From positions 1 through 8,610 of the forward strand of contig JAJZWW010000113.1 of the NCBI GenBank assembly GCA_021846485.1: a DNA stretch of 8,610 bases. The letters run 5' to 3'. Positions 1-7,229 of the stretch are shown here, piece after piece; position 1 is the stretch's first letter; every line of letters starts with the position of its first letter. The notes beneath the pieces are model-generated. The model was not told the DNA's origin. It was given only the letters and a program-made list of their open reading frames with translations, and did no database searches. The translations under genes were made by a program, and so were the position numbers. Source of the DNA: Actinomycetes bacterium (lineage in GTDB: Bacteria > Actinomycetota > Acidimicrobiia > Acidimicrobiales > Palsa-688).

Positions 1-866
1 GACGGGAGACGGACGCTCAGTACCTCCGGCGCGACCCGCAGGCGCACCCCGAAGCGGTCCCCGAACCGGGCCCGGGCCAGGTCCAGGTAGAGCTCCACCA
101 GGCGCAGCTCGTCGGCGACCGTTGTCGTCTGACGGAACGGGGCGAAGCTGCAGCGGGTGAACTCCGCGAACGCCACGAGCAGCTCACGCGCCCGGTCCGG
201 ATCGGACCGCACGTAGGACTCGATGGCGGTCAGCGCGTTGTACATGTACACGAAGTGAGGGGAGATCTGAGCGCGCAGGAAGCGCAGCTCGGCCCGGGCA
301 GCGCGCTCCCGGGAGCGGTCGAGCTCGGCCAGCTCGAGCTGGGTCGCGACGAAACAGGCGACCTCCGAGGCGAGCCGCAGCAACCCGGCGAGCGCGGAAC
401 CGTCGAGCGCAGTCAGCGCCCCGACGATCCTGCCGTCGACCCGGAGCGGCACCACCACCCCCGCCTGGAGAGGGCAGGTCCCGGCGGCGCGGCACGCAAG
501 TGCGCCAGGTCCGATCACCCGGGGTCCGTCGCCGGCGAGGGCGGCAGCCACGACCGGCTCGAGCAGGAGGGCATGCTCCGCGTCCACGCCGTCGGTGCCA
601 ACCACCCCGCATTCGGTGGCCACCGCGACCGCCGGGGTGCCGAGGAGCGCCCTCAGGTGGGGGGCGGCCCGGCCGGCGTGGTTGGCGGTGAGCCCGGCGC
701 GCAGGTGCGGCGCGGCCAGGTTGGCGGTGTGCAGCGCCCGCAGCGAGGTCCGCTGGACGTCGGTCACCAGCCCGCGCGAGCCGCGGACGGCGTAGCGGGC
801 CACTGCGGCCACCCCGGCAACCCCGCCGGAGGCGGCGACCACGAGGATCCACCCGGTTGGGCTCAA
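1..866 (-). CDS. LytS/BtsS-type sensor histidine kinase, C-terminus cut by window edge
   Basis: Membrane-anchored two-component sensor of the LytS/YehU (HPK8) class. It should autophosphorylate on histidine and pass the phosphate to a LytTR-type response regulator. 288 residues are visible: one N-terminal hydrophobic segment (about residues 5-27, from GWILVVAA), a GAF-like sensory region (about 55-175), a short linker helix, then the His_kinase box with LRAQISPHF, phospho-acceptor H204, and helix SDPDRARELLVAFAEF. The frame is open to base 3, so the ATPase domain lies outside the window. The frame closes upstream with a stop at 915-917. I chose the TTG at 864-866 because GGGGGAGG lies 3 bases upstream and this start keeps the membrane segment; a GTG at 840-842 is possible but lacks a ribosome site. 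Oddity: the H-box reads HFVYMYNAL where the family has HF-hydrophobic-aromatic-NAL, a two-residue insertion. The gene diverges from satP-acs. The family is certain; the ligand is unknown. Confidence 0.88.
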   Translation of the reverse strand, partial: MSPTGWILVVAASGGVAGVAAVARYAVRGSRGLVTDVQRTSLRALHTANLAAPHLRAGLTANHAGRAAPHLRALLGTPAVAVATECGVVGTDGVDAEHALLLEPVVAAALAGDGPRVIGPGALACRAAGTCPLQAGVVVPLRVDGRIVGALTALDGSALAGLLRLASEVACFVATQLELAELDRSRERAARAELRFLRAQISPHFVYMYNALTAIESYVRSDPDRARELLVAFAEFTRCSFAPFRQTTTVADELRLVELYLDLARARFGDRFGVRLRVAPEVLSVRLP

Positions 867-1135
867 CGACCTCCCCCGTTGCTCGACCGGGGCGAGTGTG
901 CCACGCCGCAGCTGCTACCGGCCACCGGCACCGCCGGTCGATCGGCAGCGACCGCTCGGCGCAGCCCACGAGCACTTCGGCGCACGCCGGCCCGATGCGG
1001 CCGCGCCGGCACTCCCGCTGTGCTGGCCTGGTCGCGGCGTCCACCCGGTGGATGCCGCCGGCCGGGGGGACCTTCCGGGCCCGGGATCGGATCTGAGCCC
1101 CGCCGCGGGCGGGGAGAGGGGAGTGCGCACCAACC
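867..1135. promoter_or_regulatory. Divergent regulatory gap between histidine kinase and satP-acs
   Basis: This 269-base gap must hold the promoters of both the kinase (leftward) and satP-acs (rightward). A perfect 13-bp dyad, TCCACC-C-GGTGGA, lies at 1040-1052, about 84 bases before the satP start, and is a possible operator. A second perfect dyad is at 1098-1114. I could not pick convincing -35/-10 boxes in such GC-rich sequence. All open frames here have the composition of shadows and none looks like a gene. Confidence 0.5.
1098..1114. promoter_or_regulatory. GC hairpin just upstream of the satP ribosome-binding region
   Basis: CCCCGCC (1098-1104), loop GCG, GGCGGGG (1108-1114): a perfect 7-bp stem with a 3-base loop. 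It runs directly into the purine-rich stretch GGGGAGAGGGGAG (1111-1123) that serves as the ribosome site for the ATG at 1136. If transcribed in the satP leader, the stem could mask part of that site. Regulation through it is only a guess. Confidence 0.35.
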
Positions 1136-1790
1136 ATGTCCGTCACCACCGAGAGCACCCAGAGGGTGTGGCCGAGCGAGGTCAGCGTCCTGTCCACGCC
1201 CCCACCGGCCGACCCGGCGCCGTTGGGGCTGGCCGCCTTCGCGCTCACCACGTTCCTCATATCGGCCGAGAACGCCGGCTGGACCCACGGCACCTCGGCG
1301 TGGATCGGCTACGCCTTCGCCTACGGCGGGCTGTGCCAGCTGCTCGCCGGCATGTGGGAGTTCAGCAACCGCAACGTGTTCGGGCCACCGCGTTCTCGAC
1401 CTACGGCGGCTTCTGGATCGGCCTGGCGCTCTACGTGGAGCTGGTCGCTCCCACCGCCAAGCACGCCTCCCAGGTGTCCAACGACCTCGGCTGGATACTC
1501 CTCGCCTTCGCCATCTTCAACACCTACATGCTGTGTTGGAGCGCGTTCGTCAACACCGGCGTCTTCGCCGTGTTCCTCACCCTGGAGGTGACCGAGATCC
1601 TGCTGTTCGCCGGGCAGTTCTCCGGCCACACCGGCATCATCGAAGCGGGGGGCTACCTCGGTGTCTTGACGGCGCTGTGCGCCTGGTACGTATCCTCGGC
1701 AGGTGTGATCAACGGGATGCTCGGCCGGGTCCTGGTGCCCGTCGGTGCAGCCCTGGTGCGACCCGCACCACGCGACCAGGGGGTGTCCTG

Positions 1791-1791
<1 letters not shown>
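1136..1791 (+). pseudogene. satP: SatP-type acetate/succinate transporter, frameshifted as sequenced
   Basis: Six-helix inner-membrane acetate uptake transporter of the SatP/GPR1/FUN34/YaaH family (AceTr), predicted to move acetate with protons. Reading from ATG 1136 gives the family signature ADPAPLGLAAFALTT (helix 1), then GYAFAYGGLCQLLAGMWEF (helix 2) and NRNVFG. At GGG 1382-1384 the reading frame breaks, and that frame ends as a 151-residue protein at 1591. The rest of the family sequence continues in the next frame: ATAFSTYGGFWIGLAL (helix 3), ILLAFAIFNTYMLCW (helix 4), VFLTLEVTEILLFAGQF (helix 5), a final helix around YLGVLTALCAWYVSSAG, and stop TGA 1789-1791. One extra G at the GGG run would restore about 218 residues, normal for the family. 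The intact C-terminal frame argues for recent loss or a sequencing error. The stop overlaps the acs start (TGATG), so the two form an operon. Confidence 0.87.
1778..1790 (+). promoter_or_regulatory. Ribosome-binding site of acs
   Basis: AGGGGG at 1778-1783 lies 7 bases before ATG 1791, inside the end of satP. It fixes the acs start and gives acs its own initiation signal even though the two genes overlap by one base. Confidence 0.6.
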
Positions 1792-3764
<1,973 letters not shown>

Positions 3765-3771
3765 CCAACCT

Positions 3772-3801
3772 GCTGGTCCCGGTCGGGCCGGGCCGGCCAG
3801 C
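3772..3801. terminator. GC-rich hairpin between convergent acs and tetR
   Basis: GCTGG (3772-3776), one base, CCCGG (3778-3782), loop TCGGG, CCGGG (3788-3792), four bases, CCAGC (3797-3801). The stem is interrupted but strong, in the only gap between two genes that end towards each other. It has no T-tract on either strand, so if it stops transcription it is not a classical intrinsic terminator. Confidence 0.35.
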
Positions 3802-3809
3802 GGCACCTG

Positions 3810-4451
3810 CTACGGCGACGCCGTGGTCCCCGGGCCGCGCAGCGCCCGTAGCGCGGCGCCGACTATCTCCTCGCGCTCGCCCTCCAGGAGCACCCCGCCG
3901 GCGTCGGCCGGGCTGCCGGCCGCGCCGGCCCGTGCCAGGACGGTGGCGAAGGTCGCGTGCTGCGCGGCTCCGAGCGCGGCGCGCGCCCGCAGCTCCGAAG
4001 CCTCAGCCGGCTCTTCGGCGAGCGCCCTCTCGATCGCCCGGAGCTGGTCTTTGATCTCCGGTCGGTCGGCCCGGTGGGGGACCGAGGGGTCGGCCATCAG
4101 GGCGCGGATCAGCGGGGCGTTGCGGGCGAGGATGTCCACGAGGGTGCCGAGCAGCTCGGAGGCGGGCGGGGCGGGCCGGGCGGTGGCCCGCTCGCCGAGG
4201 GCCCGGAGCTGGGCCAGTGCCGGCTCGAGGAGGGCCTCGACGATGTCCTCCTTCGAGCTGAAGTGGTAGTAGAGCGCAGCCTTGGTGACCCCGAGCTGTT
4301 CCGCCAGGTCCCGAACCGAGGTGCCGGCATAGCCGTGGGCGGCGAAGCGCTCCAGGGCGACGGCGAGGATCCGGTCGCGCGTCGCCCCGGCGAGCCTCGC
4401 TGGAGCGGGGACCTCCGGCAGGGCGCTCGGCGACAGCTCCTCGGGTCCCAT
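3810..4451 (-). CDS. TetR/AcrR-family transcriptional regulator
   Basis: 213-residue ligand-responsive DNA-binding repressor, normal length for TetR. After a short tail rich in Pro and Ala, the TetR_N domain spans about residues 22-75: ATRDRILAVALERFAAHGYA, then the helix-turn-helix TSVRDLAEQLGVTKAALYYH and FSSKEDIVEALL. The C-terminal helical ligand domain (about 80-205) is not recognisable to a subfamily. I chose ATG 4449-4451; the frame is open further upstream to 4595, but that extension runs backwards through the end of the epimerase gene. A 19-bp palindrome and a TAGGCT -10-like box lie immediately upstream, so self-repression is likely. Ligand and other targets are unknown. It converges with acs and lies downstream of the epimerase on the same strand. 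Confidence 0.93.
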   Translation of the reverse strand: MGPEELSPSALPEVPAPARLAGATRDRILAVALERFAAHGYAGTSVRDLAEQLGVTKAALYYHFSSKEDIVEALLEPALAQLRALGERATARPAPPASELLGTLVDILARNAPLIRALMADPSVPHRADRPEIKDQLRAIERALAEEPAEASELRARAALGAAQHATFATVLARAGAAGSPADAGGVLLEGEREEIVGAALRALRGPGTTASP

Positions 4452-4461
4452 GTCCCTGACC

Positions 4462-4467
4462 AGCCTA
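4462..4467 (-). promoter_or_regulatory. Candidate -10 box of tetR
   Basis: TAGGCT on the minus strand fits the actinobacterial TANNNT -10 pattern and ends 10 bases before the ATG, so the transcript would be leaderless or nearly so. I see no clear ribosome site. The position expected for a -35 box (about 4485-4490, GGGCTC) is a poor match. Confidence 0.4.
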
Positions 4468-4486
4468 TCGGTAGCCGTCCTACCGA
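4468..4486. promoter_or_regulatory. 19-bp palindrome, candidate TetR operator
   Basis: TCGGTAG (4468-4474), 5-base centre CCGTC, CTACCGA (4480-4486): perfect 7-bp arms. It abuts the -10-like box of tetR and fills the spacer where a -35/-10 promoter would be read, the classic position for an autorepressor operator. It also lies 9 bases after the epimerase stop, but lacks a T-tract, so a terminator role is less likely. Confidence 0.5.
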
Positions 4487-4494
4487 GCCCCCGT

Positions 4495-5427
4495 TCAGGA
4501 CTGGCTGACGAGCCACCCGGGGGTGAGCGACCAGGTGGCTTCCCAGACCTCGTCTGGATCGAGCGCCAGCAGGCCGGCCCCGCTGCGCAGGGCATCCGCG
4601 GGGCAGGTCATCGGCTCGACCGCCAGGCCCTGACGGGCACGGGCGCCGACCGTGTCACCAGTGAAGACCATCACGTGGGTCCAGGCCGGGTCCATGCGCA
4701 GCTGCACGCAGCCTCCGGTGCGGGGGTCGGTGACCTCCACCACCGCCATGCCCTGGGCATCGCGCTCGAGGTCGGTGTAGGCGACGTCGAGCCGGCGGTC
4801 GCCGAGGATGGTCGGCTCCCGCAGGTCGAACGGGCCGCCGGCAACGCCCTCCACCCCGACGGGCAGTCCCCGCTCGTCGGTGACGTAGCGGGTGGCCGCC
4901 GGCAACCGCACCTGGAGGTCGTCGACCCGGCCAGTAGGTGCCGACAGGTAGGGGTGGAAGCCTGCCCCGAACGGGCAGCGGCTCGGGCTTCGGTTGCGCG
5001 CCCGGAGGGTCACGTCGAGCCCGGTACCGCCGAGGCGGTACTCGACGCGCAGCTCGAGGGTCCACGCCCAGCCCTGCTGCGGCCGGAGGGTGTGGCCCAG
5101 GCAGGCGCGGTCGGTCAGTGCCTCCAGCACCTCCCAGGTCGACCACCGGGTGAGGCCGTGGATGGCGTTGCCCCTCTCGGGCTCGGTGAGCGCCAGGGCG
5201 TAGGTCTCGCCGTCGAAGTCGTAGCGGCCCTCGCCCACCCGGTTGGGCCAGGGAACGAGGGGTTGGCCCCGGCCGGCGTCGCAGCGGCGGTCCTCGTCGT
5301 ATCCGTCGAGGACTGCTACTCCGCCGGCCTCGTAGCTGCGCAGGCCGCCCCCGACCTCGACCGCCACGGCCCGCTGCGTCCCGTGGGTGAGCACGACCTG
5401 GCGGCCGGAGGGGGAGGGGATCCACAC
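4495..5427 (-). CDS. Aldose 1-epimerase (mutarotase)-like protein
   Basis: Cytosolic GalM-superfamily protein, expected to interconvert alpha and beta anomers of a free aldose. With GTG 5425-5427 as start it has 310 residues, typical for the short actinobacterial group. Visible motifs: VEVGGGLRSYEAGG (24-37), RGQPLVPWPNR (53-63), GNAIHGLTRW with H90, GAGFHPYLSAP with H158, LDVAYTD (213-219), and GLAVEPMTCPADA with E271. The two histidines and the glutamate match the catalytic set of galactose mutarotase. The frame is open upstream to 5586, but that stretch contains the intergenic hairpin and is proline/arginine-rich, so I rejected it. A TAGGCT box 7 bases before the GTG suggests a leaderless message. 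No sugar transport or kinase gene is nearby, so the substrate cannot be inferred. tetR follows on the same strand after 43 bases. Confidence 0.93.
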   Translation of the reverse strand: MWIPSPSGRQVVLTHGTQRAVAVEVGGGLRSYEAGGVAVLDGYDEDRRCDAGRGQPLVPWPNRVGEGRYDFDGETYALALTEPERGNAIHGLTRWSTWEVLEALTDRACLGHTLRPQQGWAWTLELRVEYRLGGTGLDVTLRARNRSPSRCPFGAGFHPYLSAPTGRVDDLQVRLPAATRYVTDERGLPVGVEGVAGGPFDLREPTILGDRRLDVAYTDLERDAQGMAVVEVTDPRTGGCVQLRMDPAWTHVMVFTGDTVGARARQGLAVEPMTCPADALRSGAGLLALDPDEVWEATWSLTPGWLVSQS

Positions 5428-5434
5428 GGCCGCG

Positions 5435-5440
5435 AGCCTA
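5435..5440 (-). promoter_or_regulatory. Candidate -10 box of the epimerase gene
   Basis: TAGGCT on the minus strand, 7 bases before GTG 5427, identical to the hexamer before tetR. No ribosome-binding site is visible between them, which fits a leaderless transcript beginning at or near the GTG. No good -35 box is apparent. Confidence 0.4.
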
Positions 5441-5484
5441 AACCCGTGCGCAGCCCGCGGTCGGCTGGAGGCCGACGGACGCGT

Positions 5485-5518
5485 CGAAGGGCCCGGCGGG
5501 GGGGAGCCGGGCCCTTCG
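5485..5518. terminator. Strong hairpin between GNAT gene and epimerase gene
   Basis: CGAAGGGCCCGGC (5485-5497), 8-base G-rich loop, GCCGGGCCCTTCG (5506-5518): a perfect 13-bp stem. It lies after the GNAT stop (5602) and before the epimerase start (5427), both on the minus strand, and so probably ends the GNAT transcript. On the plus strand it is followed by GATTT; on the minus strand no T-run follows. A smaller stem, GTCGGC/GCCGAC (5460-5465 and 5471-5476), sits next to it. Confidence 0.55.
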
Positions 5519-5601
5519 GATTTGGTCGGGGAAGGTGGGGGGGGATACCGTCGACCCGACCTGAGGACAGTCTGCCACGGAGCCACCCATCGGTCAAGCT
5601 G

Positions 5602-6207
5602 CTACACGCGATCTTCAGCATCTGTTAACGAGATAGCTACCTGACGATCAGCCTGGGCCGGGAGGTAGCGCCGGCGACCCGGCCGCCGAGGGTCGAGCGC
5701 CAAGCGGAAGGCCAGCAACGGCACGTCGGCCGAAGGGGTCCAGTCCCGCTCGGGTACCCGCACGAAACCGGCATCGAGGTACAAGCGGTGGGCTGTGGTC
5801 ATCCAGGGCGTGGAGTGGAGCAGCACCGCATCCCTACCGAGGTGACCGGCGCGCTCCAGGCAGGTATCGAGGAGTGCCCGACCGAGCCCGCGGCCCTGGA
5901 GGCGAGGGTCGACGGCGAGCATCCGGATCGACGCCTCGTCGGGGTCGGCGTGCTCAGCCCAGGCGGACGAACCGCTCGCCACGAAGGTCACGCACCCGGC
6001 CAGCCGCCCGTCCTCGACCGCGACGAGCACCTCGGCCGCCCCAACGCGCCCGGCGACGTCAGCGAGCGTGGCGGCGTAGCCGTCATCGAGGGGGAGCTCG
6101 GGCAGCGCCCGGTAAGCGGCCACCACCAAGGCGCCGGCGGCGGCGTGCTCCTCGGGGCGGACCGGTCGGATCTCCCGCGTGCCGGGCTTGGTCGGTCCGT
6201 GAGCCAC
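5602..6207 (-). CDS. GNAT-family N-acetyltransferase
   Basis: 201-residue acetyl-CoA-dependent N-acyltransferase. The domain covers about residues 11-170: beta-1 REIRPVRPEE, helix HAAAGALVVAAYRALP, central strands VLVAVEDGRLAGCVTFV, then the acetyl-CoA-binding motif A SIRMLAVDPRLQGRGLGRAL with the pyrophosphate loop QGRGLG (104-109), and motif B AHRLYLDAGFVRVPERDW. A basic tail of about 30 residues follows (RRPGRRRYLPAQ) and its DNA is less GC-rich than the surroundings. The start is a GTG at 6205-6207, 37 bases from the divergent hydratase start, with no clear ribosome site; TACGGT 8 bases upstream could be a -10 box for a leaderless message. Substrate unknown: small-molecule or protein acetylation are both possible. 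Confidence 0.9.
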   Translation of the reverse strand: MAHGPTKPGTREIRPVRPEEHAAAGALVVAAYRALPELPLDDGYAATLADVAGRVGAAEVLVAVEDGRLAGCVTFVASGSSAWAEHADPDEASIRMLAVDPRLQGRGLGRALLDTCLERAGHLGRDAVLLHSTPWMTTAHRLYLDAGFVRVPERDWTPSADVPLLAFRLALDPRRPGRRRYLPAQADRQVAISLTDAEDRV

Positions 6208-6210
6208 CGG

Positions 6211-6225
6211 TCGGTACCGTACCGG
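6211..6225. promoter_or_regulatory. Palindrome in the divergent GNAT/hydratase promoter gap
   Basis: CGGTA (6212-6216), CCG, TACCG (6220-6224) forms a short dyad in the 37-base gap between the two divergent genes. It contains TACCGT on the plus strand and TACGGT on the minus strand, both TANNNT-like, so a protein bound here would cover both possible -10 boxes. Its arms resemble those of the palindrome before tetR but the spacing is shorter (15 against 19 bp overall). Confidence 0.3.
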
Positions 6226-6244
6226 AGCGGGTAGGACAAGGCGC

Positions 6245-7024
6245 GTGGCAAGCGAGGCGGTGCGCTACAGCACGGTGAGTGGTGTGGCGACTCTCACGAT
6301 GAGCCAGGTCGCGACGCGCAACGCCCTCACCCCCGAGCTCATGGCCGGGATCGTCTCCGGCCTCGATCGGGCGACCGCCGATCCCGGCGCCCGGGTAGTG
6401 GTGCTCACCCACGACGGCCCGGTCTTCTGCGCCGGGGCCGACCTCCGCCAGGGCCGCGCCTCCGCCACCGTGCTGCCAGAGGTCCTCGCCGCGCTCCAGG
6501 ACTGCCCCCGACCGGTCGTCGCCCGGATCGCCGGGGCGTGCCTGGGTGGTGGCCTCGGGTTGGCGACCGCCTGCGACCTGTCGATCGCCTCCGAGGAGAT
6601 CCGCCTCGGCTTCAGCGAGGTGCGCCTCGGGGTGGCGCCGGCGATCGTCTCGGTCGTCTGCCTGCCGAAGCTGCGCCGCGGCGACGCCCTCGAGGCGATG
6701 CTGACCGGCGAGCGGATGACCGCCGCCCGCGCCGCCGAGGTGGGTCTCATCACCCGGGCGGTTCCCGCCGGCGAGCTGGACGCCGCGGTGGCCGCGGTCG
6801 TCGTCGCCCTTCGCGCCGGGGCCCCGGAGGCGCTCGCCGCCACGAAGAGGATGATCTACGCCTCGGCCGGCGCCGCCGGCGGGCGTGACGCGGCCTTCGC
6901 GGAGATGGCCCGGCTGTCGGAGCGGCTGTTCGCCGGGGAAGAGGCCGCCGAGGGGCGGGACGCGTTCCGGGAGAAGCGGCCCCCGGCGTGGGCCGGTCCC
7001 GCCGGCCCCGGTGGCCGCGACTGA
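6245..7024 (+). CDS. Enoyl-CoA hydratase/isomerase (crotonase) family protein
   Basis: 259-residue crotonase-fold enzyme acting on acyl-CoA thioesters, in fatty-acid or branched-chain amino-acid breakdown. Visible: N-terminal VATLTMSQVATRNALTPEL, first oxyanion-hole strand GPVFCAGADL (58-67), second oxyanion-hole and active-site helix IAGACLGGGLGLATACD (95-111), and IRLGFSEVRLGVAPAIVS (119-136). Of the two catalytic glutamates of classical hydratase, the first (in GGGxE) is replaced by G105; the second is kept as E125. This GGGxGL pattern with E125 and LGVAPAIVS resembles methylglutaconyl-CoA hydratase-like and many actinobacterial EchA proteins, so the exact reaction is uncertain. GTG 6245 is preceded by TAGGACAAGG, a usable ribosome site. 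It diverges from the GNAT gene and converges with aceA. Confidence 0.93.
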   Translation: MASEAVRYSTVSGVATLTMSQVATRNALTPELMAGIVSGLDRATADPGARVVVLTHDGPVFCAGADLRQGRASATVLPEVLAALQDCPRPVVARIAGACLGGGLGLATACDLSIASEEIRLGFSEVRLGVAPAIVSVVCLPKLRRGDALEAMLTGERMTAARAAEVGLITRAVPAGELDAAVAAVVVALRAGAPEALAATKRMIYASAGAAGGRDAAFAEMARLSERLFAGEEAAEGRDAFREKRPPAWAGPAGPGGRD

Positions 7025-7082
7025 GCCGATTGGGCGGGTGAAGCGTGCCCGGAGGCGGTGACAAGGGCTGGCGATCCCGGGA

Positions 7083-7117
7083 GCGCGGGGGCGGTGCGGG
7101 GGCGCGGGGGCGGTGCG
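7083..7117 (+). repeat. Two direct copies of a 16-bp G-rich unit, 19-bp period
   Basis: GCGCGGGGGCGGTGCG occurs at 7083-7098 and again at 7102-7117, identical over 16 bases with 3 bases between. With GGG at 7079-7081, the four G-runs (7079, 7087, 7098, 7106) also satisfy the usual G-quadruplex pattern on the plus strand, just after the hydratase gene. Confidence 0.7.
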
Positions 7118-7138
7118 CGAGCGGAGGGCGGGCTGCCC

Positions 7139-7229
7139 CCAAACTGGGTGCACCGGACCAAACTGGGCGCATTCGATGCCCTATCCGGGGCCTGAACGCA
7201 CCCAGTTGGGCCCCACGCACCCAGTATGG
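7139..7229. repeat. 91-bp nested palindrome of four CCAAACTGGGTGCG-like boxes
   Basis: Two plus-oriented boxes, AAACTGGGTGCA (7141-7152) and AAACTGGGCGCA (7160-7171), are mirrored by two minus-oriented boxes, CGCACCCAGTTGG (7197-7209) and CGCACCCAGTATGG (7216-7229). Spacing is 19 bp within each pair and the whole is symmetric about 7184. The inner arms continue as ATTC and GAAC towards a GCCC/GGGC centre. It sits between convergent genes. Candidates are a bidirectional terminator, a REP-like or miniature mobile repeat, or a multi-site protein-binding element. Confidence 0.75.

Noticed and set aside
184..1293. Minus-strand open frame of 369 residues, and an overlapping one at 863-1288
   Set aside because: Both are out of frame with the recognisable kinase and antisense to satP, with Arg/Gly-rich composition and no domains.
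1379..1393. Programmed -1 frameshifting to make full SatP
   Set aside because: TTC GGG CCA offers no good slippery heptamer, and SatP relatives are not known to need frameshifting. Mutation or sequencing error is simpler.
255..1790. Upstream extension of the acs reading frame, making a 1169-residue protein
   Set aside because: The extension is antisense to the kinase and out of frame with satP, has low-complexity Arg/Gly/Pro composition and no similarity to Acs. The SD-preceded ATG at 1791 gives the normal 657 residues.
4452..4595. Upstream start of the TetR protein at 4595
   Set aside because: The extension overlaps the epimerase C-terminus on the same strand and crosses the palindrome; TetR proteins do not carry such a tail.
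5428..5586. Upstream start of the epimerase at 5586
   Set aside because: The extra 53 residues are Pro/Ser/Arg-rich, cross the strong hairpin, and are absent from the family; the alignment begins right after GTG 5427.
7079..7117. Origin or iteron array
   Set aside because: Only two G-rich copies, no AT-rich region, no DnaA-like boxes and no replication gene nearby.
7139..7229. CRISPR array from the repeated ACTGGGTGCG boxes
   Set aside because: Only four short units, two in each orientation, with 5-7-base gaps inside each pair; CRISPR repeats are all in one direction with spacers of about 30 bases.
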